Origin: Marixanthotalea marina
GTDB lineage: Bacteria > Bacteroidota > Bacteroidia > Flavobacteriales > Flavobacteriaceae
Direction: 5' to 3'
DNA: 64,000 bases
NCBI GenBank assembly: GCA_018883545.1
Contig: JAHLEH010000009.1
Coordinates: forward strand, 1-64,000
Position numbers and translations under genes: made by a program
Shown: in pieces, positions 9,322-17,714 of the stretch
Numbering within the stretch: the first letter of the stretch is position 1
Layout of the letters: each line of letters begins with the position of its first letter
The notes under the pieces: model-generated
Told to the model about the DNA's origin: nothing
Database searches by the model: none
What the model saw: only the letters and a program-made list of their open reading frames with translations

Positions 9322-12300
9322 TTAAAATTTAACATTTACACTTAAAGTAAAGTCTCTAGTTGTAGGCAATGTAGTTTGCTCATAACCAACCCTTGAATCT
9401 TGAGAAGAAGCAAAAGCTTCTGGATCTAAATCTGGGATATCTTTGGAAAGAAGTGCCACATTACGACAAGATGCAGATAATGTTAAACCTTTTATAAAAC
9501 TATCACTATTTCTTAAAACACTACCTAAATCATAAGTTAAAGAAATGTTTCTCAATCTAATAAAATCTGATTTAAATATAAATGGATCTCCTATCTGATT
9601 ATTTCTAAAACCAGCATAGTATGCTGCTAAGCTACCTGGAGCCGGCGCAGGTGTATCTGTACCTTGAATAACAGCATCAGGAATTGGTGCAGTACCGTCA
9701 CGACCTACTAAGGAAGCTTTTGTGTGTCCTTGTCTTAAACCATTTAAAGCTGTAGATGAGATTACCTTACCTCCTGTTTTGAAATCGAAGAATACGCCAA
9801 GTGTTAAATTTTTGTATCTGAAGTTGTTCGTCCAACCCCCTGTCCATTTTGGTAAGGCACTACCAAAATATCTATAATCACTTGGTGATGTAGCGATAAC
9901 ATAACCGTCGCTATTAACTTGAATTCTTCCTTGCGCATCTCTCTCATACGTTCTAGCTGCCAACTGGTTTAATGGCAAGCCTACTTGATAATAAAGACGA
10001 CCTAAGAATTCGTTTCCGCCATATTCTGCAACTAAGAATTGGTCTGAAGTTGGCGATAATTTCAACACTTCAGATTCGTTAAATGCAGCATTAAAAGTGG
10101 TTGTCCATGTAAAATTGTCATTCTGTATAGGCGTAACATCTAATAAAAACTCAAAACCACGGTTTTGTAAAGACGCTAAGTTTTGTGGTGTAGAACCATA
10201 TCCTGAAGTTGAAGAAATATCAACATTCAAAATTTGGTCTGTAGTTGTTTTTTCATACACAGCCATATCTAAATTCACACGGCTTTTAAACATTCTTAAT
10301 TCCAAACCAATTTCCTTTTCTGTAACTGTAAAAGGTTTGATATTTGGGTTTGGAGAAGATCCTCCTGCAATAGCACCTAATTTTTGACCATCAAACGCAT
10401 TAGCATTAAGGTTGTATAATAAGTTGCCTTGAAAAGCACCAACACCGTCCGCTTTACCAACTTCAGCCCAAGTAGCTCTTAATTTACCATAAGTTAACCA
10501 ACTTGAATCTAACAGTTCTGAGAATATAAAACTACCTCCAACAGATGGATATAAATAGCTATTATTATCTGGGTTTAATACAGAGAACCAATCATTTCTA
10601 ACTGTAGCGTTCAAGAATAAGATATCTTTATACCCTAAATCTGCAAAAGCATACAAAGAATTGATTTGTGTTCTTCCAAACCCATAACCATTTCTAACTT
10701 GTATACCATTACCTATGGAGTAAAGGTCTCTAATTACAAAATCGTCAACACCTGCACTTACAGTTTGGTCCTTCACTTTAAAGATATTACCTCCAACACT
10801 TAACTCAGTAGAAAAATCTCCAAATTCTTTGTTGGCACCTATTAAGAAGTCGGCGTTCAAGTCTGTACCTTTACCGTTACTCACATCATAAGATCCATTG
10901 AATCCACCTGTGTTGTTGTCAATAGGGTTACTTGTACCGACACCAGTCGGGTTATTTCTTTCATTAAATGACGTTGAATAATCATAGTTTATCCTACCCA
11001 TTGCATACAACCAATCTGCAAACTGGTATCTCAGTGAGATAGTAGCCAGTAAACGGTCTCTAGTATCTAAAAAGAAAATACGCTCATTAAGATAATAAGG
11101 GTTGTTTAAAGTTCCTTGGAACCCAGAAGTTCTCCATTCTGTAGTAGTTGCTGGGTCTACAGTACTATTTTTAAAAGCACTTAACGGAATGGATGTAGAC
11201 ATTCTGTGCAAGAAGTTCGCTGCACCTTGCCCTTGTTGCCCAATTTGAGGCGGGTTATCCATATTTTCATGAGAGTAATTGGCATTAATAGATAATGTCA
11301 ATTTATCAGTAATGTTATGATTCAACCCTAAGTTAACGATTTTTCTAGTGAATTCGTTAATAGGATCTATACCTTCATTATGTGTATGTGAAAAGGAAGC
11401 TCTGAAACTACCGTTAGCACCTCCACCAGATAAAGCGATTGAATTTGTTATGGCAGTACCTGTTCTGTAATACCCTTTAAGTCTATCTGGACCATAAGCT
11501 GAATAAGGTGCAAAAGATCCATCAAATAATATTTGAGGTGCACCATCTAATCTTTCTCCCCATCCAAACTGTCCAGAATCAGCTGCTTGTCCTTGCGTTG
11601 CAGGCCTTACACCGTTAGTACCTTGTCCGTATTCTTGTTGGTAATCGGTATAATCCAATACTGTTTGAGCCGTAAAACTAGAAGTTAACTCTACGCCAAT
11701 ACCTTGGTTTCTTGCACCGCTTTTTGTGGTAATGATGATAGCTCCGTTGGCAGCTCTTGCCCCATAAAGCGCGGCAGCAGTAGCACCTTTTAAAACAGTC
11801 ATACTCTCAACGTCATCTGGGTTGAAAATTGTCATATTATCACCACGGTCACGGTTATTACCACCACTAGCTCCACGGTTACCTTGACTCATAGGAAGAC
11901 CGTTTATTACAATAAGTGGTGCATTATCTACACCGTTAAATCCTGATTGACCACGTAAACGAATCTTGGTACTACCACCAGCACCTGATGATGGGGGTGA
12001 AATATCCAAACCGGCTACTTTACCTTGAACCGATTGCATAACGTTAGTCGTTCTGTTGGTTGATAAATTTTCAACATCAACCGTTTGTTGGGCATAACCC
12101 AACTTTTTAGATTCCTTTTTAATACCTAATGCAGTTACGACTACTTCGTCAAGTGCATTAGTACTTTCAGCTAAAGTTACATTAATAACTGTTTGGCCAG
12201 CTACAGCCACTTCTTTGGTTTCGTAACCTAAATAAGAAAATGTTAACGTAGCGCCACTTTGACCTGCAGGTACCTGAATTTGATATTCTCCATCAAAATC

Positions 12301-12513
12301 GGTTACCGTTCCTGTGTTGGTGTTTTTAAGAAGTACATTCACACCAAGTAATGGTACTCCATTAGCGTCAGTTACTTTACCTGTAACAGACTGCGCCTGA
12401 ACGAAACTCGACAGGCAAAGCATAAGAACACCAAACATAATTGCTTTCATCCCAAAAGCACCTTGCATAAAACGCCTAGGACTACAATAAATTGTGAAAA
12501 ATTTTTGCTCCAT
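9322..12513 (-). CDS. SusC/RagA-type TonB-dependent outer-membrane transporter
   Basis: The 1063-residue protein has a signal region at residues about 20-41, after a charged leader MEQKFFTIYCSPRRF that is common in flavobacterial SusC. A CarboxypepD-regulatory-like domain follows at 43-115, the link LDEVVVTALG at 121-130, and a plug at about 150-265 (QGKVAGLDISPP, RLRGQSGF, LKGATAAALYGARAANGAIIITTK). The 22-strand barrel runs to the end (DFTLSVNVKF, terminal Phe). It imports ligand across the outer membrane with TonB energy, working with the SusD-type lipoprotein 15 bases downstream. It is first in its operon, with about 510 bases of non-coding DNA upstream that contain a LacI-like palindrome. 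Confidence 0.95.
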   Translation of the reverse strand: MEQKFFTIYCSPRRFMQGAFGMKAIMFGVLMLCLSSFVQAQSVTGKVTDANGVPLLGVNVLLKNTNTGTVTDFDGEYQIQVPAGQSGATLTFSYLGYETKEVAVAGQTVINVTLAESTNALDEVVVTALGIKKESKKLGYAQQTVDVENLSTNRTTNVMQSVQGKVAGLDISPPSSGAGGSTKIRLRGQSGFNGVDNAPLIVINGLPMSQGNRGASGGNNRDRGDNMTIFNPDDVESMTVLKGATAAALYGARAANGAIIITTKSGARNQGIGVELTSSFTAQTVLDYTDYQQEYGQGTNGVRPATQGQAADSGQFGWGERLDGAPQILFDGSFAPYSAYGPDRLKGYYRTGTAITNSIALSGGGANGSFRASFSHTHNEGIDPINEFTRKIVNLGLNHNITDKLTLSINANYSHENMDNPPQIGQQGQGAANFLHRMSTSIPLSAFKNSTVDPATTTEWRTSGFQGTLNNPYYLNERIFFLDTRDRLLATISLRYQFADWLYAMGRINYDYSTSFNERNNPTGVGTSNPIDNNTGGFNGSYDVSNGKGTDLNADFLIGANKEFGDFSTELSVGGNIFKVKDQTVSAGVDDFVIRDLYSIGNGIQVRNGYGFGRTQINSLYAFADLGYKDILFLNATVRNDWFSVLNPDNNSYLYPSVGGSFIFSELLDSSWLTYGKLRATWAEVGKADGVGAFQGNLLYNLNANAFDGQKLGAIAGGSSPNPNIKPFTVTEKEIGLELRMFKSRVNLDMAVYEKTTTDQILNVDISSTSGYGSTPQNLASLQNRGFEFLLDVTPIQNDNFTWTTTFNAAFNESEVLKLSPTSDQFLVAEYGGNEFLGRLYYQVGLPLNQLAARTYERDAQGRIQVNSDGYVIATSPSDYRYFGSALPKWTGGWTNNFRYKNLTLGVFFDFKTGGKVISSTALNGLRQGHTKASLVGRDGTAPIPDAVIQGTDTPAPAPGSLAAYYAGFRNNQIGDPFIFKSDFIRLRNISLTYDLGSVLRNSDSFIKGLTLSASCRNVALLSKDIPDLDPEAFASSQDSRVGYEQTTLPTTRDFTLSVNVKF

Positions 12514-12660
12514 TGATTTAATTAGTTTTAGTTAATAAAATTTAGTTGTTTATGTACAATTGAAAATAGTATTGTTATTGTGAAGGGTAAAAAGACATAA
12601 GGCATACTAATATTACCTTAAAAAATTACTAAACATATAAAGCAATATATCCTACTATAA

Positions 12661-12676
12661 CTCAAACGTTTTCGTA
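12661..12676. promoter_or_regulatory. Possible LacI-type operator upstream of susC
   Basis: CTCAAACGTTTTCGTA contains the perfect palindrome AAACGTTT with a central CG, the core seen in many LacI/GalR operators. It lies about 150 bases upstream of the susC start. The outer arms match only partly, and no LacI gene is in the window, so this is a weak call. Confidence 0.25.
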
Positions 12677-12993
12677 GAATATTTAAAAAAAACTTAAAGT
12701 TTAAAAGAAAAATCACTTTAAAAAAAGCGATTCGGTCTATTGTAATTTTCCTATCATTCCTTGTCAATTAACAAATTATTACCAATTATTTTTCGAACAT
12801 ACAAATTATTTTCTTTAAAAAAAAAATTAAAGTGTTTTTTTTGCTTTGAAGAAGCAATCTAAGTGTAAAATTAACACTTTTATAAAAATTTATGGACAAT
12901 TAAGGCGATTGAAAAGTAACCTGAACAGAAAATTAAATATAATAAATTTTCTTTGAATTTCACCTAAAAAATAGATGCTCTTTAAAAGAACAA

Positions 12994-13024
12994 AAAAGCC
13001 CCAACTTATACAGTTAAGGCTTTT
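12994..13024 (-). terminator. Terminator of the tRNA operon
   Basis: The stem AAAAGCC/GGCTTTT has an inner AACT/AGTT pairing, and the minus-strand transcript ends in six U. It begins 3 bases past tRNA-Arg. Confidence 0.75.
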
Positions 13025-13026
13025 CG

Positions 13027-13100
13027 TGATCGCGACAGGATTCGAACCTGTGACCGTCTGCTTAGAAGGCAGATGCTCTATCCAGCTGAGCTACGCGACC
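13027..13100 (-). tRNA. tRNA-Arg (anticodon TCT)
   Basis: The 74-nt cloverleaf on the minus strand has acceptor GGTCGCG pairing with CGCGATC (one G-U), discriminator A, D-arm GCTCAGCTGGATAGAGC, anticodon stem-loop CTGCCTTCTAAGCAG with TCT, and T-arm with GGTTCGAATCC. No CCA is encoded. It is last in the Ser-Pro-Arg operon. Confidence 0.95.
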
Positions 13101-13143
13101 AGTATACTAATAATTAGAGTCATGTGAAATATGACTGTTTATG

Positions 13144-13218
13144 TCGGGGTGGCAGGATTCGAACCTGCGACCTCCTGCTCCCAAAGCAGGCGCGATAACC
13201 GGGCTACGCTACACCCCG
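13144..13218 (-). tRNA. tRNA-Pro (anticodon TGG)
   Basis: The 75-nt minus-strand cloverleaf has acceptor CGGGGTG pairing with CACCCCG, discriminator A, anticodon loop CTTTGGGAG giving TGG, and T-loop GGTTCGAATCC. It is the middle gene of the tRNA operon. Confidence 0.95.
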
Positions 13219-13231
13219 GACTGAGCGTTGA

Positions 13232-13252
13232 AAAATGTCTTATAGACATTTT
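13232..13252. other. Hairpin in the Ser-Pro tRNA spacer
   Basis: The perfect inverted repeat AAAATGTCT-TAT-AGACATTTT lies in the spacer between tRNA-Ser and tRNA-Pro. It lacks a following U-run adequate for termination, so a processing signal or a chance structure is more likely. Confidence 0.4.
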
Positions 13253-13309
13253 AGCGATAGGGCCAGCCGTCGGGCGGGTCTTGAATCGCACTACTCAAGT
13301 CTTTTCTTG

Positions 13310-13393
13310 CGGAGAGACTGGGATTCGAACCCAGGCAGCACTTACGCGCTGACAGATTAGCAATCTGCTCCATTACCACTCTGGCACCTCTCC
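13310..13393 (-). tRNA. tRNA-Ser (anticodon GCT)
   Basis: The 84-nt minus-strand tRNA has a long variable arm (about 13030-type class II structure: CAGCGCGTAAGTGCTG). Its acceptor GGAGAGG pairs with TCTCTCC, the anticodon loop ATTGCTAAT gives GCT, and the T-loop is GGTTCGAATCC. It is first in the operon, 30 bases downstream of the predicted transcription start. Confidence 0.95.
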
Positions 13394-13429
13394 TAATTTT
13401 AAAGAACTTCTGCAATAATTTTGCGGTTG

Positions 13430-13461
13430 CAAATGTAACGTATTCCTTTATTACAACACAA
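13430..13461 (-). promoter_or_regulatory. Promoter of the tRNA-Ser-Pro-Arg operon
   Basis: On the minus strand, TTG (13461-13459), 21 bases, then TACATTTG (13437-13430) match the Bacteroidota sigma-A consensus TTG-N19-21-TAnnTTTG. Initiation near 13423 would give a leader of about 30 bases before tRNA-Ser. Confidence 0.7.
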
Positions 13462-13486
13462 CTATTTTTATTTTTTTTTTGATTTG

Positions 13487-15535
13487 TTATTCTGGATATT
13501 CAACCCGTAGGTGATAAATATTTGCGAGCTTGCGTTTTAACACTTTTTTAATGGACTCAATTTCCTTAAATGTAATATTTGCATTTAAAAATTGGTCTTC
13601 TTCTATTTGCTTATTTATAATATTTTCTACAAAACCATCTATTTTTATAGAGGTGGGATTCTTCAGGCTTTTAGATGCAGCTTCTACACTATCGCACATC
13701 ATTAAAATAGCTGTTTCTTTACTAAATGGCTTAGGTCCAGGATAACTAAAATCTAATTTATCTAAATACTCGTTCTGCTCTTTTTCCTTAGCATAAAAAT
13801 AATAAACTGTACTGGTGCCGTGGTGTGTTCTAATAAAATCTATTACCCTATCCGGTAAATTATTCTTTCTGGCTATTTCTATCCCCGTAATAATATGGTC
13901 TATTATCATTCTGGCACTTTCTTTATTAGATAGTTCATCATGTGGATTAATACCAGTTATTTGATTTTCGGTAAAATAGGTTGGGTTTTTCATTTTACCA
14001 ATATCATGATATAATGCCCCTACACGAACCAACATGGCATTAGCTCCAATCTCGCTTGCCGATGCCTCGGCTAAATTGGCCACATTTAAAGAATGATGAA
14101 ATGTTCCCGGAGCAACATTTGCCAACTCTTTCAGTAATTTTGTATTGGTATCTGACAACTCCAATAGGGATACGTCTGAAACCAGACCAAATATTTTTTC
14201 ATACACATATATAAGAGGTTGTACAAACAATGTTGCCAAACCACATAGAATAAACCAAATAAAGGTTTCCCAATTTATGGTTTCAATACTACCTTCGTGA
14301 ATAACAAAGAAAGCAAAATAGGCTATAATATAAATGAGGGTTATTTGCCCAACAGATATAAAAAGGTTAGCGCGTTTGTAAAGTTCAGAAACCGTTAGTA
14401 TGGTTACAATACCTGCTATAATTTGCAAGAACATGTACTCGTAACTATTAGGCACAATAGACCCCAACAAAAGCACGGTAATTACATGGGCGAACATACC
14501 CAGTCTGGCATCAAAAAAAGCTTTTAAAACCAAAGGCAATATACATATAGGAATGATATATATGTACTTTGAATTATAGTTAACAACCATGGTAGTTAAC
14601 AGCACCATTAAAAGTATGTTGAAAAATATAAACGTCACTTTTGTATTGTTCTCAAAAATATCCAATCGGTACTTCCTTAAAAACAACAGTAACATTAAAA
14701 GTGCCAACGAAACCAACAGGATATATGCAAATAAAATCCAATTGTAATTAGACTTACTCCACACTTGAGATTCGTACTCGGCCTTTAGCGATTTTAAAAT
14801 CTGGTATTTGTTGCCTTCTACAACTTCTCCTTTTGAAATGATTAATGTTTGTTTTTCAATACTGCCTCGAGAATATGATATCTTATCCAGATCGTCTTTT
14901 AAAGCTTTATCGGTAAACGATTTGTCGTAAGTTAAATTAGGCTGGATTAAATCAAAAAAAAGTGAAACAAAAATATTAGTATAAGCTTCATAATTTTTTT
15001 CAGAAAGCATTTTACTAACCATTGGCTTAATTTCATCTAACCCTATTAAACTGGAATAAGTTGTGTTATGCTTCTTAACCCTTCCTTCCAAAATAACCAC
15101 CACCCTATCTTCAGGGAAATTATAATCTTCATTTAAAATTCCAAAATGGTATAGTTCAGTAATTATATCATTGCCAAGACTAGACAGCTCATTTAAAGCA
15201 TATCTTGGAATAGAATCTGAAAACGTTTTGTTAAACTCTTCATCAAATAATTCACGGACTCGTTTTTCTACCGAAGCATCTTCATCAAAATATAAAATAG
15301 AATGGTTTATTATATTCTGCCTTTCTTCAGAAATTTCCTCTTCAGACTTTTGAATGGCAAAATTAAATGGGGCATATAAATTTTCAGATTGCCAAGGTTT
15401 TCCCTTTTCAAAATTGTATTTAAACTTTCCACTTTTTGGAAATAAATACACGATTAAAAACGTGGTACAAACAAACAATAACCCTTTATAGATTAAAGAA
15501 TGGTTTCTGTACAATTTATTTATAAAATCTCGCAT
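13487..15535 (-). CDS. 7TM-HD family phosphohydrolase (PgpH-like)
   Basis: The 682-residue inner-membrane protein has an N-terminal membrane segment (residues 15-33) and a large extracytoplasmic region (about 40-270, 7TM-HD extracellular type). Seven clustered helices follow (about 275-450), then a cytoplasmic HD domain (about 470-670). HD metal motifs are visible: TFHHSLNVANLAE, ALYHDIGKM and RTHHGTS. In Listeria, PgpH of this architecture hydrolyses the second messenger c-di-AMP, and the same activity is likely here but unproved. It is a single gene, divergent from the thiolase gene and upstream of the tRNA operon. Confidence 0.9.
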   Translation of the reverse strand: MRDFINKLYRNHSLIYKGLLFVCTTFLIVYLFPKSGKFKYNFEKGKPWQSENLYAPFNFAIQKSEEEISEERQNIINHSILYFDEDASVEKRVRELFDEEFNKTFSDSIPRYALNELSSLGNDIITELYHFGILNEDYNFPEDRVVVILEGRVKKHNTTYSSLIGLDEIKPMVSKMLSEKNYEAYTNIFVSLFFDLIQPNLTYDKSFTDKALKDDLDKISYSRGSIEKQTLIISKGEVVEGNKYQILKSLKAEYESQVWSKSNYNWILFAYILLVSLALLMLLLFLRKYRLDIFENNTKVTFIFFNILLMVLLTTMVVNYNSKYIYIIPICILPLVLKAFFDARLGMFAHVITVLLLGSIVPNSYEYMFLQIIAGIVTILTVSELYKRANLFISVGQITLIYIIAYFAFFVIHEGSIETINWETFIWFILCGLATLFVQPLIYVYEKIFGLVSDVSLLELSDTNTKLLKELANVAPGTFHHSLNVANLAEASASEIGANAMLVRVGALYHDIGKMKNPTYFTENQITGINPHDELSNKESARMIIDHIITGIEIARKNNLPDRVIDFIRTHHGTSTVYYFYAKEKEQNEYLDKLDFSYPGPKPFSKETAILMMCDSVEAASKSLKNPTSIKIDGFVENIINKQIEEDQFLNANITFKEIESIKKVLKRKLANIYHLRVEYPE

Positions 15536-15660
15536 TGTAAGGATTAGGTTTTCAAATGTAATAAATTCTGAGCCTTCTTTTAATTTTATAAAAGAGTATT
15601 GACCACGCTTTCTTCATAAAAATGATTAATTTAGCATACACCAAGTTAAATTGTTAAAAA

Positions 15661-16839
15661 ATGAATAATGAAGTGGTAATTGTATCAGCTGCTAGAACAC
15701 CTATTGGTAGTTTTATGGGTGCATTATCCACCATTTCAGCACCCAAACTTGGTGCTATTGCTATTAAAGGTGCTTTAGAAAAAATAAACTTAAAGCCTGA
15801 AATGGTAGAGGAAGTTTTAATGGGTAACGTTGTTCAAGCAGGTACTGGCCAAGCACCCGCAAGACAAGCGGCCATTTATGCCGGCATACCAAATACCGTT
15901 CCCTGCACAACTGTAAACAAAGTCTGTGCTTCTGGTATGAAAGCCGTTATGCAAGGGGCACAAACTATTGCATTGGGAGATACCAACATTGTGGTTGCTG
16001 GCGGCATGGAAAACATGAGTTTGATTCCTCATTATTTATATGCGAGGACAGGCACAAAATTTGGTCCGACATCTTTAGTGGATGGCATGCAGAAAGATGG
16101 CTTGGTAGACGCCTACGACCAAAATGCTATGGGCGTTTGTGCTGATTTATGTGCCACAGAATACCAATTTTCTCGCGAAGACCAAGACGCCTATGCCATA
16201 CAATCGTACAAACGGGCTGCCGAAGCTTGGAAATCAGGCAAATTTAATAATGAAGTGGTACCCGTTGAAGTACCACAACGCAAAGGCGACCCATTAATTA
16301 TTACCCAAGATGAAGAATTCTCTAATGTCATCATTGATAAAATCCCTTCGCTTCGTCCTGCTTTTACAAAAGATGGCACCGTAACCGCCGCCAATGCGTC
16401 TACCATAAATGATGGCGCTGGCGCAGTTATTTTAATGAGTAAGAAAAAAGCAACCGAATTAGGTCTAAAAATACTAGCAACAATAAAAGGGTATGCCGAT
16501 GCCGCCCAAGAACCCAAATGGTTTACTACAGCACCTGCAAAAGCCCTTCCCAAAGCGCTTTCAAAAGCTGGTATTTCGTTAAGTGATGTTGATTATTTTG
16601 AATTTAACGAAGCGTTTTCTGTTGTTGGGTTGGCAAATATGAAAATTCTAGGATTGAATGACAGCAACGTAAATGTAAACGGCGGCGCCGTAGCACTAGG
16701 CCACCCGTTAGGTTGTTCTGGTGTTAGGATTTTAATTACACTTCTCAATATATTAGAACAAAACAACGCAAAAATTGGAGCCGCAGCTATATGTAATGGT
16801 GGCGGTGGTGCTTCCGCAATTGTTATAGAACGTCATTAA
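15661..16839 (+). CDS. Acetyl-CoA C-acetyltransferase (thiolase)
   Basis: The 392-residue length is typical of thiolase II. The catalytic triad falls at the numbering known from Zoogloea thiolase: C89 (NKVCASGM), H348 (GHPLGCSG) and C378 (ICNGGGG). NEAF and GGMENMS motifs are also present. It condenses two acetyl-CoA, or cleaves acetoacetyl-CoA, in the cytoplasm. No other beta-oxidation gene is adjacent. The next gene is a peptidase 122 bases downstream. The protein could prefer slightly longer acyl chains, but family and length favour acetoacetyl-CoA. Confidence 0.93.
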   Translation: MNNEVVIVSAARTPIGSFMGALSTISAPKLGAIAIKGALEKINLKPEMVEEVLMGNVVQAGTGQAPARQAAIYAGIPNTVPCTTVNKVCASGMKAVMQGAQTIALGDTNIVVAGGMENMSLIPHYLYARTGTKFGPTSLVDGMQKDGLVDAYDQNAMGVCADLCATEYQFSREDQDAYAIQSYKRAAEAWKSGKFNNEVVPVEVPQRKGDPLIITQDEEFSNVIIDKIPSLRPAFTKDGTVTAANASTINDGAGAVILMSKKKATELGLKILATIKGYADAAQEPKWFTTAPAKALPKALSKAGISLSDVDYFEFNEAFSVVGLANMKILGLNDSNVNVNGGAVALGHPLGCSGVRILITLLNILEQNNAKIGAAAICNGGGGASAIVIERH

Positions 16840-16961
16840 TTATTTGGTTGAATTATTTTTTATGAGTTACTTGCCGAAAATTAACATGGACCGTTTGAAA
16901 ATACTTTTCCCTGAAATTGTTTTCAATACAAAAATGAATCAACAGGTAGCCCAAATATAGC

Positions 16962-17711
16962 ATGCAGTACGGAGTTTGTAATTTAAGCATTGTTCCATTA
17001 AGATCAGAACCAACAGATAAAAGCGAGCTTGTTTCCCAAGTTTTGTATGGTGAACATTTTAAGGTGTTGGATCAACGTAAATTTTGGAGTAAAATCCGTT
17101 TGGCCTTCGATAACTATGAAGGCTGGATAGACAATAAACAATACAAGGAAATAACCGAGAACGATTACAATGCTCTGAACAATACAAACCCAAAACTATC
17201 AACTGATTTGGTTGAATTTATTGAAGATGAAAACAGCCAACTACACCCTATTTTGTTGGGATCTTCACTCAACAGTCTTGAAATATTAGACCACAAACAC
17301 GACGGAAATAGCATTGAAAGCATTCAGCCCAAGGAAAACCTTATTGAAACGGCATTACTTTATTTAAACAGTCCATATTTATGGGGCGGTAAAACGCCTT
17401 TTGGTATCGACTGTTCAGGCTTTACCCAAATGGTCTACAAACTAAATGGGCATAAACTACTACGAGATGCTTCACAACAAGCTACCCAAGGCGAAGCCCT
17501 TAGTTTTATTGAAGAAAGCGAACCTGGCGATTTAGCTTTTTTCGACAATAATGAAGGTATTATTGTGCACGTAGGCATCATAATGAAAGACAATTATATT
17601 ATTCACGCCCACGGTAAAGTAAGAATTGACCGCTTAGATAATTATGGTATTTACAATGCCGATAAAAAAACGCACACCCATAAACTTCGGGTCATTAAAA
17701 AAGTTATTTAA
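16962..17711 (+). CDS. NlpC/P60 (C40) cell-wall peptidase with SH3-like domain
   Basis: The 249-residue protein has bacterial SH3-like sequence at residues 1-65 (SIVPLRSEPTDKSELVSQVL and WIDNKQY), which usually binds cell-wall peptide. An NlpC/P60 domain follows at about 125-249 with catalytic C151 (GIDCSGF), H203 (VHVGI) and a third polar residue near H215/H217. It cleaves gamma-D-Glu-diaminopimelate bonds in muropeptides. No signal peptide is seen, so it may act on recycled muropeptides in the cytoplasm, as known for some Bacteroidota homologues. It is tail to tail with nudK, 3 bases apart. Confidence 0.88.
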   Translation: MQYGVCNLSIVPLRSEPTDKSELVSQVLYGEHFKVLDQRKFWSKIRLAFDNYEGWIDNKQYKEITENDYNALNNTNPKLSTDLVEFIEDENSQLHPILLGSSLNSLEILDHKHDGNSIESIQPKENLIETALLYLNSPYLWGGKTPFGIDCSGFTQMVYKLNGHKLLRDASQQATQGEALSFIEESEPGDLAFFDNNEGIIVHVGIIMKDNYIIHAHGKVRIDRLDNYGIYNADKKTHTHKLRVIKKVI

Positions 17712-17714
17712 GCT

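Larger units (their letters stand above)
12514..13026. other. Long AT-rich regulatory gap upstream of susC-like gene
   Basis: This gap of 513 bases has no credible ORF. It contains the susC leader (TAATTAGTTT at 12519-12528), a palindromic AAACGTTT at 12664-12671 within a LacI-operator-like context, long A/T runs (12650-12850), and the tRNA operon terminator at 12994-13024. I could not place a confident promoter for the susC gene. Confidence 0.5.

Noticed and set aside
8998..9345. Plus-strand frame of 115 codons antisense to the SusD-type gene
   Set aside because: Cys/Tyr-rich shadow with no family pattern, opposite a strongly supported lipoprotein gene.
12780..12850. A/T homopolymer tracts upstream of susC, considered as an origin-like or curved element
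   Set aside because: No DnaA boxes, repeats or origin genes were seen. AT-rich gaps are normal in this genome.
13131..13352. Open frame of 73 codons reading across the tRNA genes (contains GFEPATSCSQSRRDN)
   Set aside because: It is the well-known false ORF produced by reading antisense through tRNA T-arms. The DNA is accounted for by tRNA-Pro and tRNA-Ser.
16191..16553. Minus-strand frame of 120 codons antisense to thiolase
   Set aside because: The thiolase frame has all catalytic residues. The antisense protein shows no recognisable domain.
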